From Streptomyces sp. NBC_00620 (GTDB taxonomy: Bacteria > Actinomycetota > Actinomycetes > Streptomycetales > Streptomycetaceae): a stretch of 64,000 bases of DNA. The first letter of the stretch is position 1. Each line of letters starts with the position of its first letter. Both the position numbers and the translations under genes were made by a program. Below the pieces are notes generated by a model, which made no database searches, had not been told where the DNA came from, and saw nothing but the letters and a program-made list of their open reading frames with translations. Positions 24,287-32,956 of this stretch are shown here, piece after piece. The stretch covers positions 868,001 through 932,000 of the forward strand of contig NZ_JAPENY010000003.1 in assembly GCF_026341825.1 (NCBI RefSeq), read 5' to 3'.

Positions 24287-25057
24287 ATGGCACTCAGGGT
24301 CGATCTCGTGGCCGACCTCGGTGAGGGGTTCGGCGCCTACACGATGGGCGACGACGAGGCGCTCCTCGATGTCCTCACCTCGGCCAACATCGCCTGCGGC
24401 TTCCACGCGGGCGACCCCCGGATCATGGACGCCACCGTCCGCCGGTGCGTGGAGCGCGGGGTCGCGGTCGGCGCCCACCCCAGCTTCCCCGACCTGGTCG
24501 GCTTCGGCCGCCGCGCGATGGACCTGTCCCCTGACGAGGTCCGCACCGACGTCCTCTATCAGGTGGGCGCGCTCCAGGCGTTCGCCGCCGCGCACGGAAC
24601 CCGCGTAGGGCATGTGGCACCGCACGGCCGCCTCGGCAACCTGGTCGCGACCCGCGCCGACTACGCGGACGCGGTGGCCGAAGCGGTGGCCTCGCTTGAT
24701 CCCGCGCTGACCGTGCTGGCGCAGGACGGTGCCCTCGCCGACGCCGCCCGCGCCCGTGGTCTGCGGGTCGGCATCGTCGGGATCGCCGACCGGGCCTACC
24801 GGGACGACGGCACGCTGGTGCCCAGGAGCGAGCCGGGCGCGGTCATCCACGACGAGCACGAGATCGCCGAGCGCACCGTACGGATGGTCACCGAGGGGGT
24901 GATCCGCGGGGTCGGCGGCCGTGACATCCCGGTCGCGTGCGACACCGTCCTCCTGCACGGCGACACCCCCGGGGCCATCTCCCTCGCCCACCTCATACGC
25001 AAGGAACTCCTCGCGGCGGGCGTAACCATCGCCCCGCTGAACGGCAGGGGTGCCTGA
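24287..25057 (+). CDS. pxpA: 5-oxoprolinase subunit A (LamB/YcsF family)
   Basis: A 256-residue LamB/YcsF-family protein. It has VDLVADLGEGFGAYTMGDDE, LTSANIACGFHAGDPRIMDA and GVAVGAHPSFPDLVGFGRR at the N-terminus, and CDTVLLHGDTPGAISLAHLI at the end. With PxpB and PxpC it forms the ATP-dependent bacterial 5-oxoprolinase, which opens 5-oxo-L-proline to glutamate. The ATG is preceded by CGGAGGA. It is the first gene of an operon with an importer, SDR, aminotransferase and aldolase, so its natural substrate may be a substituted oxoproline. Confidence 0.93.
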   Translation: MALRVDLVADLGEGFGAYTMGDDEALLDVLTSANIACGFHAGDPRIMDATVRRCVERGVAVGAHPSFPDLVGFGRRAMDLSPDEVRTDVLYQVGALQAFAAAHGTRVGHVAPHGRLGNLVATRADYADAVAEAVASLDPALTVLAQDGALADAARARGLRVGIVGIADRAYRDDGTLVPRSEPGAVIHDEHEIAERTVRMVTEGVIRGVGGRDIPVACDTVLLHGDTPGAISLAHLIRKELLAAGVTIAPLNGRGA

Positions 25058-25058
25058 C

Positions 25059-25832
25059 ATGGGCGGGCAAATCCTGATCGCGGACTGCGGAGACTCGGCC
25101 GTCGTGGTCAAGGCCGAGGGCGCGAACGCCTGGGAGACCGTGCACACGCTGGCCGACGCGATCGAAGCGGCCCGCCTCGACGGGGTGTACGGGATCGTGC
25201 CGACGTACGACTCGCTGCTCGTCGAGTTCGACTGCACGGACACCGACCACGACACGGTCCGCGACGCGTTGACGCACGAGATCGGCCGGCTCGCGGAGAG
25301 TCCGATACGACGGCTCCCGGCCCGGCGGTTCGTGGTTCCGGTGGTGTACGGGGGCGAGTACGGGCCCGATCTCCCCGTGGTGGCCGAGCAGTTGGGGCTC
25401 ACCGAGCAGGACGTCGTCCGGCTGCACGCGGGCACGGATCTGACCGTCCGCTGCCTGGGGGCGCCGGCGGGGGCGCCGATGACGGACGGCCCCGCCTTCC
25501 CGAGGCCGGTCCCCCGGCTGGCCTCACCTCGTACCAGCGTGCCGCCCGGCTCGGTCGCCGTCGCCGGCCGACAGGCAGTGATCTGCCCCATGCGATCCCC
25601 GGGCGGCTGGCCGCTCCTCGGCCGCACCCCGCTCCGCGTCCTGGACCTCGACTCCGAGCCGCTGACCCCCTACCGGCCCGGTGACACCTTCCGGTTCGTG
25701 CCGATCACTCCCGAGCGATGGGACGAGTACGACGGCCTCGCGCTGGCGGCTGCGACGTGGGACGAGTACGACGGCCTGGCCCTGGCGCCTGACGGCCTGG
25801 CCCCGGTGCCCACGGGGGGCACCCATGGCTGA
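25059..25832 (+). CDS. pxpB: 5-oxoprolinase subunit B (KipI/allophanate hydrolase subunit 1 type)
   Basis: A 257-residue KipI-type protein: LIADCGDSAVVVKAEGANAW, GVYGIVPTYDSLLVEFDCTD and RFVVPVVYGGEYGPDLPVVA, ending with TPYRPGDTFRFVPITPERWD. It starts 1 base after the pxpA stop; I chose the ATG after GGCAGGGG. The C-terminus carries an exact duplication of the decapeptide WDEYDGLALA, giving an extension of about 30 residues beyond the usual end. It overlaps pxpC by 8 bases. It acts with PxpA and PxpC. Confidence 0.92.
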   Translation: MGGQILIADCGDSAVVVKAEGANAWETVHTLADAIEAARLDGVYGIVPTYDSLLVEFDCTDTDHDTVRDALTHEIGRLAESPIRRLPARRFVVPVVYGGEYGPDLPVVAEQLGLTEQDVVRLHAGTDLTVRCLGAPAGAPMTDGPAFPRPVPRLASPRTSVPPGSVAVAGRQAVICPMRSPGGWPLLGRTPLRVLDLDSEPLTPYRPGDTFRFVPITPERWDEYDGLALAAATWDEYDGLALAPDGLAPVPTGGTHG

Positions 25833-26844
25833 CACCCTCACCATCCACCGCGCCGGTCTCACAGCCGTCCAGGATCTCGGCCGCCCGGGCCGTTCCCGGT
25901 TCGGACTTCCGGTCAACGGCGCCCTCGACCAGTACTCCGCCCGCGTCGCCAACGTCCTGACCGGCAACGCCGAGACGGCGCCGCTGCTGGAGATCACCGC
26001 GCTCGACTTCAGCTGCACGCCCTCGGCCGATGTGCTCATCGCGGTGACCGGGGCTCCCGCCGACTTCACCGTCGACGACGTACGACGCCCGCAGTGGGAG
26101 CCCACGATCGTCCGGTCCGGCGAGACCATCCGGATCACCGGGATCCGGCGGGGCGTACGTGTCTACCTCGCGGTGTACGGCTCAGTGAACGCGCCGTCAC
26201 TGCTGGGCAGTTGCGCCCCGGACACCATCCTGGGCTTCGGCCGGCAGTTGCGCGACGGCGACGAGATCGCCGTGCGCATCCCCTGCCCGCCCCTCGATCA
26301 CCCGGTGTTCCGCATCCCGCTCTTCCAACTGCACGCCCCCGTACCGCGGTTCGGCGAGGCGTGCACGGTCGATGTCACCGACGGCCCGGAACTGGCCGAG
26401 TTCGGCGCCACCGCCGGGCGGCTCTTCGACTCGCGGTTCACCGTGACCCCGCAGAGCAACCACATCGGGCTGCGGATGAGCGGCGACGTGCCGCGCCGGG
26501 TGACAAGCGGCGAGGTGCTCTCCCGTGGCGTGCCCGTGGGAGCGGTCGAGGTGCCCGCGGGCGACGAGCTGCTCGTTCTGCACCGCGGGCGCGGTGTCAC
26601 CGCCGGCTACCCCGTGCTCGCGGTAGTCACCTCGACAGGCCTTTCCGCGCTGGGGCAGGCCCGGCCCGGCCAGACCGTCCGCTTCCGGCGCCGGACGGTC
26701 ACCGAAGCCGTGGGCGCCTACCGCGCCCAGCGCCACAGCATCAACGCCCTCCGCACCCGCGTCCGCAGGGTGTTCGACGCCCTCCACATCCCCGTCCCCG
26801 TCCCGCAGTTCAGCCACCTCGTCCAGCAAAGGAGTCAGTCATGA
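25825..26844 (+). CDS. pxpC: 5-oxoprolinase subunit C (biotin-dependent carboxyltransferase-like)
   Basis: A 339-residue KipA/allophanate hydrolase subunit 2 protein: LTIHRAGLTAVQDLGRPGRS, FGLPVNGALDQYSARVANVL, and QSNHIGLRMSGDVPRRVTSG (the NRxGxRL-type motif), ending with ALGQARPGQTVRFRRRTVTE. The ATG lies inside the end of pxpB (8-base overlap), indicating coupling, and its stop overlaps the next gene's ATG. Subunit of the PxpABC enzyme. Confidence 0.93.
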   Translation: MADTLTIHRAGLTAVQDLGRPGRSRFGLPVNGALDQYSARVANVLTGNAETAPLLEITALDFSCTPSADVLIAVTGAPADFTVDDVRRPQWEPTIVRSGETIRITGIRRGVRVYLAVYGSVNAPSLLGSCAPDTILGFGRQLRDGDEIAVRIPCPPLDHPVFRIPLFQLHAPVPRFGEACTVDVTDGPELAEFGATAGRLFDSRFTVTPQSNHIGLRMSGDVPRRVTSGEVLSRGVPVGAVEVPAGDELLVLHRGRGVTAGYPVLAVVTSTGLSALGQARPGQTVRFRRRTVTEAVGAYRAQRHSINALRTRVRRVFDALHIPVPVPQFSHLVQQRSQS

Positions 26845-28154
26845 GTACCCTGGCCGCCGCTCAGCCAGTGCCCAACACGGTCGACCCCACAACAGCGCGC
26901 AAAGTCACCCTCGCCGGCTGCGTCGGTATCTTCGCCGAGCTCTACGACAACGGCATCTTCGGCTTCATGGCGGGCACCCTCGCCGCCGTCTTCTTCCCCG
27001 GCTCGGAAAACGCCGTCCAGCTCGTCTTCCTCGGCTACGCCGTCTCCTTCTTCTTCCGGCCGCTCGGCGGGGTGATCTGCGGCCACCTCGGCGACCGCAT
27101 CGGGCGCCAGCGCATGCTGGTCTTCGTCATCATGCTGATCAGCGTCGCGACAGCCGCGATCGGCCTGCTGCCGACGTACGCGAGCATCGGCATCGCCGCC
27201 CCCGCGCTCCTCATCCTGCTGCGCGTACTCCAGGGCTTCTCCGTCGGCGGCGAGGCGTCCGGCGCGATGAGCTTCCTCGCCGAGCACGCCCCCGAGGGCA
27301 AGCGCGGCCGCTACACCAGCTACGCGCAGATCGCCTCCTTCCTCTCCCTGCTCACCGGAACGCTGATCGCCGCCGCGATGACCAGCGGCCTCGGCACGGA
27401 GCGCATGGAGTCGTGGGGCTGGCGGATCCCGTTCCTGCTGGCGATACCCCTGGGCATCACCGGCATCTACATCCGCAAGCGGATCAGCGACACCCCCAAC
27501 TTCATGCGGCTGCAGGAGGAGGGCGGACTGTCGAAGAACCCGCTGAAGGAGGCCTTCTCGTCCGCCGAGCACCGCCGCGCGATGCTGCTCGCCCTGTTCA
27601 TCCCGCTGATGAACGGCTCCGGCTACTACGTGCTGTTCGGCTACATGCCCACCTTCATGAGCACCGAGCTGGACTTCAGCAAGGTGCAGGGCCTGCTCGT
27701 CACCGCGACCAGCCTCGTCGCCATCTGTCTCGCGATCCCGTACATGGGCTCGCTGTCCGACCGGATCGGCCGCAAGAAGGTCCTGGCGGGCGCCGCGATC
27801 GCGATGGCCGTCGCCGGAGTCCCCTGTTACCTGCTGATCGGCACGGGCAGTGTGCCGCTCGCCATCCTCGGGGCCTGTCTGATGGCGGTCATCTTCGCCG
27901 GTCACACGGGCGTCATCCACATCCTGCTCGTCGAGCTCTTCCCGACCCGGGTCCGCTACTCCGCCTACGGCCTGGGCTACAACGTCTCCGCCGCCCTCTT
28001 CGGCGGCACCGCCCCGCTGCTGATGACGTACCTCATCGACCGCACCGGCAACGTCAACATGCCCGCCTTCTACGCCGTCCTCACCGCTCTCGGCACGCTC
28101 CTCGCCGTGTCCCGGGTGAAGGACAGGGCACACCTGCCGCTGCGCGACGCATAA
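26841..28154 (+). CDS. MFS metabolite:H+ symporter (MHS family)
   Basis: A 437-residue transporter with 12 TM helices. It has FAELYDNGIFGFMAGTLAAV in TM1, FFFRPLGGVICGHLGDRIGR as motif A, and RVLQGFSVGGEASGAMSFLA, all marks of the metabolite:H+ symporter branch (ProP, KgtP, ShiA). The second-half motif is SLSDRIGRKKVLAGAA. The ATG overlaps the pxpC stop in ATGA with AAGGAG upstream. It most likely brings the pathway substrate (an organic acid or oxoproline-like compound) into the cell. Confidence 0.93.
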   Translation: MSTLAAAQPVPNTVDPTTARKVTLAGCVGIFAELYDNGIFGFMAGTLAAVFFPGSENAVQLVFLGYAVSFFFRPLGGVICGHLGDRIGRQRMLVFVIMLISVATAAIGLLPTYASIGIAAPALLILLRVLQGFSVGGEASGAMSFLAEHAPEGKRGRYTSYAQIASFLSLLTGTLIAAAMTSGLGTERMESWGWRIPFLLAIPLGITGIYIRKRISDTPNFMRLQEEGGLSKNPLKEAFSSAEHRRAMLLALFIPLMNGSGYYVLFGYMPTFMSTELDFSKVQGLLVTATSLVAICLAIPYMGSLSDRIGRKKVLAGAAIAMAVAGVPCYLLIGTGSVPLAILGACLMAVIFAGHTGVIHILLVELFPTRVRYSAYGLGYNVSAALFGGTAPLLMTYLIDRTGNVNMPAFYAVLTALGTLLAVSRVKDRAHLPLRDA

Positions 28155-28206
28155 GCGCCCGGCACCACGGCACCCGCACCCACCTCTCCCCCAGGAGCAC
28201 CCCACC

Positions 28207-28950
28207 ATGCCTTTCTCCGACTACAGGACCGCGCTGGTGACAGGCGCCTCGACCGGCATCGGAGCGACCGTCGTCGAGCGCCTTGCCAAGCAGGGCCTGG
28301 AAGTTCACGCCGTCGCACGCAACGCGAACCGGCTCGACGACCTCGCCCGACGCACCGGATGCACCCCGCACGCCGTCGACATCACCGACACCGCCGCGCT
28401 CACGGAACTCCTGAGCGGCATCGAGGTGGACGTCCTCGTCAACAACGCCGGCGTCTCCCGCTCCGGGAACATCCTCACCGCCGACGAGTTCGCCATCGAC
28501 GAGCAGGTCGCGGTCAACATCCAGGCCGTGCTGCACCTCGTACGCCTGGTCATGCCGGGGATGGTCGAACGCGACCTCGGGCACATCGTCAACATCAGCT
28601 CGATCGCCGCGGTCTACAACTTCGGCGGCAACACGATCTACCACGCCACCAAGGCGGCCGTGCACACGCTCTCCCGGCAGCTCCGCGTCGACGGCTACGG
28701 CCGCCGTATCCGGGTCACCGAGATCTGCCCCGGCCGGGTGGAGACGGAGATCTTCGGCCGGCTCCTCGGCGACATGGAGGAGGCGCAGCGTACGTACTAC
28801 GACGGGTACGAGTCGCTGAAGCCGGAGGACATCGCCGACGCCATCGAGTATGCGGTCGGCTCACCGCGCCATGTGAACATCGGCCATCTGGAGATCATGC
28901 CGACCTTCCAGGTGCCCGGTGGCCTCAACTTCGAGCGGAGGACCGGCTGA
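28207..28950 (+). CDS. Short-chain dehydrogenase/reductase
   Basis: A 247-residue classical SDR. The nucleotide-binding motif is TALVTGASTGIGATVVERLA, NNAG follows at about residue 80, the catalytic Ser lies in NISSIAAVYNFGG, and YHATK is the Tyr-Lys pair. It probably oxidises or reduces a hydroxyl/carbonyl group using NAD(P). It starts 52 bases after the symporter gene and its TGA shares a base with the ATG of the aminotransferase. In the operon context it may act on a hydroxylated oxoproline or glutamate derivative; that is inference. Confidence 0.94.
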   Translation: MPFSDYRTALVTGASTGIGATVVERLAKQGLEVHAVARNANRLDDLARRTGCTPHAVDITDTAALTELLSGIEVDVLVNNAGVSRSGNILTADEFAIDEQVAVNIQAVLHLVRLVMPGMVERDLGHIVNISSIAAVYNFGGNTIYHATKAAVHTLSRQLRVDGYGRRIRVTEICPGRVETEIFGRLLGDMEEAQRTYYDGYESLKPEDIADAIEYAVGSPRHVNIGHLEIMPTFQVPGGLNFERRTG

Positions 28951-30149
28951 TGGCCCTGGCCGAGCGGGTCCACCGCATCAAGCCCTCCCCCAGCACCGCC
29001 GCCGCGCAACGCGTCCGCGAGCTCAAGGCGCAGGGCCACGAGATCCTCGATCTCACCGTCGGCGAGCCCGACTTCGACACCCCCGACCATGTGAAGGCCG
29101 CCGCCGTCGCGGCGATCGCACGGGGCGAGACCAAGTACACGCCCGTCAACGGCACTTCGGAGCTGCGCGCCGCCATCGCCGACAAGCTGCACGAGCGCCA
29201 CGGGCTGCGCTATCCGGTGGACCGGATCACGGTGGGCGGCGGTGCGAAGCAGGTCATCTTCCTGGCCCTGATGGCGACGCTCGACGCGGGCGACGAGGTC
29301 ATCATCCCCGCGCCGTACTGGGTGTCGTACCCTGACATGGTCCTCGCCAACGACGGCACACCGGTCGTCGTCGAGTGTCCGGAGGCGGACGGGTTCAAGC
29401 TGACGCCGGACCGCCTGGCGGCGGCGATCACCGACGCCACGCGCTGGGTCGTGCTCAACGCGCCGAGCAATCCGACGGGCGCCGCGTACACGGCGGACGA
29501 ACTCCGGTCCCTGGCCGACGTGTTGCTGGGCCACCCTCATGTCCTGGTCCTGACCGACGAGATCTACGACGAGATCTGGTACGAGCCGGGCCACGTCCCC
29601 ACGCTCCTCGGAGTGGAACCGCGCCTCGCCGAGCGGGTGTTCGTCACCAACGGTGTCTCCAAGACGTACGCCATGACGGGCTGGCGCCTCGGTTACGGCG
29701 CGGGTCCTGCCGAACTCGTCGGCGCCGTCAACAAGTTGCAGTCACAGATCTCGTCCTGCCCCTCGTCCATCAGCCAGGCGGCCGCCACCGCCGCGCTCAC
29801 CGGCGACCAGAGCTTCGTCCGCGAGTGCGTAGCCGTGTACCAGGCCCGGCGCGACAGGATCGTGAAGATGCTGGCCGACATCCCGGAGCTCTCCTGCTCC
29901 ACACCCAGCGGCGGCTTCTACGCGTTCGTCGGGTGCGCCGGGGCGCTGGGCAGGCGGACTCCCGCGGGTGAAGTGCTGCGTACCGATGAGGACTTCGCCC
30001 GCTACCTCCTTGAGTCCGGGCAGGTGGCGGTGATCCACGGTGCGGCCTACGGCTCACCCGGATATTTCCGCGTGTCCTTCGCGACGTCGAGCGACGTGCT
30101 GACCGAGGCGTGCGAGCGCATCGCCCGCGCCTGCGCCGACCTGACCTGA
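28950..30149 (+). CDS. PLP-dependent aminotransferase, class I (aspartate-aminotransferase type)
   Basis: A 399-residue fold-type I aminotransferase of the I-gamma group. It has ILDLTVGEPDFDTPDHVKAA, VGGGAKQVIFLALMATLDAG, VVLNAPSNPTGAAYTADELR and the PLP-lysine region VTNGVSKTYAMTGWRLGYGA. The arginine near the end (GYFRVSFATSSDVL) binds the substrate carboxylate. It starts at an ATG overlapping the SDR stop, with GCGGAGG upstream. It should convert a glutamate-like product of PxpABC into the 2-oxo acid that the next enzyme can cleave. Confidence 0.94.
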   Translation: MALAERVHRIKPSPSTAAAQRVRELKAQGHEILDLTVGEPDFDTPDHVKAAAVAAIARGETKYTPVNGTSELRAAIADKLHERHGLRYPVDRITVGGGAKQVIFLALMATLDAGDEVIIPAPYWVSYPDMVLANDGTPVVVECPEADGFKLTPDRLAAAITDATRWVVLNAPSNPTGAAYTADELRSLADVLLGHPHVLVLTDEIYDEIWYEPGHVPTLLGVEPRLAERVFVTNGVSKTYAMTGWRLGYGAGPAELVGAVNKLQSQISSCPSSISQAAATAALTGDQSFVRECVAVYQARRDRIVKMLADIPELSCSTPSGGFYAFVGCAGALGRRTPAGEVLRTDEDFARYLLESGQVAVIHGAAYGSPGYFRVSFATSSDVLTEACERIARACADLT

Positions 30150-30176
30150 ATCCTTGACCGTCTTCGAGAGGGAACC

Positions 30177-30851
30177 ATGCCGCACGTCACCACGAAGTTC
30201 GACCGGCCCGATCCCGCGCTGGTCGAGCAGCTGAGCAAGTACTCCTCCGCGACCATCCACGAAGCACAGGGCCGGCTCGGCGCCCTCAGCTCGTCGATCA
30301 AGCCGGTCGACCACACCATGTCCCTGTGCGGCCCCGCGTTCACCGTGCGCTGCGCCCCGCGCGACAACATCATGCTCCAGGTCGCCATCGCCCACGCCCG
30401 GCCCGGTGACGTCATCGTGGTCTCCGCCGGCGAGTACGCCGAGGCCGGCTCCTTCGGCGACGTACTGGCCAACGCTTGTGTGGCCAAGGGACTCGGCGGT
30501 CTCGTCACCGACACCGGCGTCCGCGACACCCTCGAACTGCGCGAGCTGGGCTTCCCGGTGTTCTCGCACAGTGTCTCCATCAAGGGCACCGTCAAGGAGA
30601 CCGTCGGCCCGATCGCCCAACCGGTGCTGATCGGCGGCGAGTTGGTCCGTCCGGGCGATGTGGTGCGGGGCGATGCGGACGGCGTCGTGGTCGTACGCCG
30701 TGAGGACGCGGCCGACGTCGTGGGCAAGTCCCAGGACCGCGTCGACGCCGAGGCCGCCTACATCGCCGCCTATCGCTCCGGCAGGAGTGTCATCGAGGTC
30801 AGCAACCTCGCCGACGTACTCGCGGCCAAGGGACTCGTCATCGACGAGTAG
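30177..30851 (+). CDS. RraA-like aldolase (HMG/CHA aldolase or oxaloacetate decarboxylase type)
   Basis: A 224-residue RraA-fold protein. It has KYSSATIHEAQGRLGALSSS, HARPGDVIVVSAGEYAEAGS, and FGDVLANACVAKGLGGLVTD followed by TGVRD with the conserved Arg-Asp pair. Class II members cleave 4-hydroxy-4-methyl-2-oxoglutarate or 4-carboxy-4-hydroxy-2-oxoadipate to pyruvate and a second 2-oxo acid, and decarboxylate oxaloacetate. It is the last gene of the operon, with a strong hairpin starting at its stop codon. A role in cleaving a 4-hydroxy-2-oxo acid made by the aminotransferase is a good inference. Confidence 0.9.
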   Translation: MPHVTTKFDRPDPALVEQLSKYSSATIHEAQGRLGALSSSIKPVDHTMSLCGPAFTVRCAPRDNIMLQVAIAHARPGDVIVVSAGEYAEAGSFGDVLANACVAKGLGGLVTDTGVRDTLELRELGFPVFSHSVSIKGTVKETVGPIAQPVLIGGELVRPGDVVRGDADGVVVVRREDAADVVGKSQDRVDAEAAYIAAYRSGRSVIEVSNLADVLAAKGLVIDE

Positions 30852-30882
30852 GCGCGGCCCGTGTTCAGGTACGGGCCGCGCC
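30851..30882. terminator. Bidirectional terminator between aldolase and ABC exporter genes
   Basis: GGCGCGGCCCGT pairs exactly with ACGGGCCGCGCC around the loop GTTCAGGT. The stem begins on the last base of the aldolase stop codon and ends 14 bases before the convergent ABC gene's stop. Confidence 0.8.
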
Positions 30883-30896
30883 CATCGGGCTCGCGT

Positions 30897-32711
30897 TCAG
30901 TGCAGGTCCGCCCGCGCGGGGCTGTCGTCGAGGAAGCCGCCCGACTGGTGCTGCCACAGCTTCGCGTAAGCACCTTCCGACGCGAGCAGTTCCTGGTGCG
31001 TGCCCTGTTCGACGATCCGTCCGCGGTCCAGGACGACGAGCCGGTCCATGGTGGCGACGGTACTCAGCCGGTGCGCCACCACAAGTGCCGTCCGCCCCTC
31101 CATGAGCCGCCACAGCGCCTCCTGGACGAGGACCTCGCTCTCCGAGTCCAGGGCGCTGGTCGCCTCGTCGAGCAGCAGGACCGGCGCGTCGCGCAGGATC
31201 GCCCTGGCGAGGGCGACCCGCTGGCGCTGTCCGCCGGACAGCTTGACTCCGCGTTCGCCCACCATGGTGTCGAAGCCGTCCGGCAGTGCGTCGGCGAACT
31301 CCGTGACGTGCGCCGCCTCCGCCGCGCGGCGGATCTCGGCGTCGGTGGCGTCCGGCCGGGCGAAGGCGATGTTGTCCCGCAGCGAGCGGTGGAACATCGC
31401 CGGGTCCTGCGGCACATAGGCGATCAGGCCCCGCAGGTCGGACTGGCGCAGCCTGCTGATGTCCTGCCCCCCGATCAGGATCCGGCCGCCGTCTATGTCC
31501 GTCATCCGCAGCAGCAGCCGGCTGAGCGTCGTCTTGCCGCCGCCGGACCGGCCGACGAGACCGATCTTCGCCCCGCTGGGCACGGCCAGGTCGAGGCCCT
31601 CGAAGAGCGGCCGCGCGCCCGCGTGGGCGAAGTTCACTTGCTCGAAGCGGATGTCGGCGGCCCGGGACCGCAGCGGCTCCGGGGACGCCGGGTCGAGCAC
31701 GGTCGGCGGCTTCCGCAGCAGTTCGGTGAACTGCGCGGCCTCCGTCATCGAGCTCTCCAGACGGCGGTAGATCTGGTTGAACTCGAACATGATCCGCGTC
31801 GCGTTGGTGTAGTACGTGAAGGCGACCACGACCGCCTCCACGCCGTGCCCGCCCCCGGCGAGCGCGACGGCAAGGAGCAGGCCGAGCGCGTTGGTCAGTA
31901 CGGACAGCGGCGCCACCAGCGTGTCGATGCGCAGGTTTCCGTAGTCCCAGGACCTCAGCATGAGCCGCCGGGACGCCGCGACGCGGGACCGGTGCTCGGC
32001 GGCCTCGCGTTCCTCGGCCGCGAACGCCCGCACCGTGTCCATGTTCATCAGACTGTCGGCGACATGGCCCGACACCCGGGCGATCGCCTCCTCGCGCTGA
32101 TCGACGAGCCTCTGGCGGCGCCGGATGAGGGGCACCACGCACAGTGCCGTCAACGCGATCATCGCCAACAGCCCGACGACGAGCAGCGGTTCGTAGCGCC
32201 ACAGCACCACCGATCCGAACACCAGCGGTACGAGACTGCCCACGACCTGGAATGTCAGCGTGTCGACGCAGTCCTCGAAACGGGAGGCGAAGCTCAGGAC
32301 CCGCTTGGTCAGCGATCCGGCAAAGTTGTCGTGGAAGAACGCGGCGTCCTTGGCGAACAGTTCGTCCATGCCGATCACGTACAGGTGCTCGATGCTGTTG
32401 GCGGCAAGGCGGTTCAGATAGTGCAGACCGATGCGCCACAGCGTCTCCGCGGCGAGCAGGACTCCGGTGAAGCCGAGGACGTAGGGCAGCGCCGCGCCGA
32501 TCTCGATACCGGAGTCGTCGGCGATGCGGCCGACGAGCTTCGCGACGATCAGCGGAGCGATGTAGTTGATGCCGATGTTGCCCAGCGCCGGCAGCAGCAT
32601 CGCGGGCGCCGTCAGCCACCGGTGCCGGGCCAACTCCCGTACGTAATAACGAAGCGCGAGGAGCACCGAGCCCTTGCCCGGTAACACCTCACGCGATTCA
32701 GGCGTTCCCAT
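30897..32711 (-). CDS. ABC exporter, fused permease-ATPase (half-transporter)
   Basis: A 604-residue half-transporter. Six TM helices span about residues 15-310. The ATPase domain starts near 360: GLVGRSGGGKTTLSRLLLRM (Walker A), GVKLSGGQRQRVALARAILR (signature), VLLLDEATSALDSESEV (Walker B) and VVAHRLSTVATMDRLV (switch His). Members export lipids, peptides or drugs as dimers. I chose the ATG after GGGGGAG; the longer open frame adds an Arg-rich leader without TM character. It converges on the pxp operon and no obvious substrate gene adjoins it. Confidence 0.93.
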   Translation of the reverse strand: MGTPESREVLPGKGSVLLALRYYVRELARHRWLTAPAMLLPALGNIGINYIAPLIVAKLVGRIADDSGIEIGAALPYVLGFTGVLLAAETLWRIGLHYLNRLAANSIEHLYVIGMDELFAKDAAFFHDNFAGSLTKRVLSFASRFEDCVDTLTFQVVGSLVPLVFGSVVLWRYEPLLVVGLLAMIALTALCVVPLIRRRQRLVDQREEAIARVSGHVADSLMNMDTVRAFAAEEREAAEHRSRVAASRRLMLRSWDYGNLRIDTLVAPLSVLTNALGLLLAVALAGGGHGVEAVVVAFTYYTNATRIMFEFNQIYRRLESSMTEAAQFTELLRKPPTVLDPASPEPLRSRAADIRFEQVNFAHAGARPLFEGLDLAVPSGAKIGLVGRSGGGKTTLSRLLLRMTDIDGGRILIGGQDISRLRQSDLRGLIAYVPQDPAMFHRSLRDNIAFARPDATDAEIRRAAEAAHVTEFADALPDGFDTMVGERGVKLSGGQRQRVALARAILRDAPVLLLDEATSALDSESEVLVQEALWRLMEGRTALVVAHRLSTVATMDRLVVLDRGRIVEQGTHQELLASEGAYAKLWQHQSGGFLDDSPARADLH

Positions 32712-32956
32712 CTCCCCCACCCCGTTGTTCCGTCGTACGGCATCCCCCAGATGCGCGCGGCGGCGCCAAGGTACGAGTACGGGGAGGCCGGAAGAGGCAG
32801 TGTCCCGCGACGTCGCGTGCGCAGTCCAAGCGTTTTTCTCAGCCATCGGCATGCCGGAAACGGAGTGGCCTGGGGTGCCACCGCTCCCGGTGCGATCAGC
32901 GAGCCTCGTCGAGCGGACTCGCAGGTGAAGCACCGGGAGGAGTGGCCCCGTTCAGC

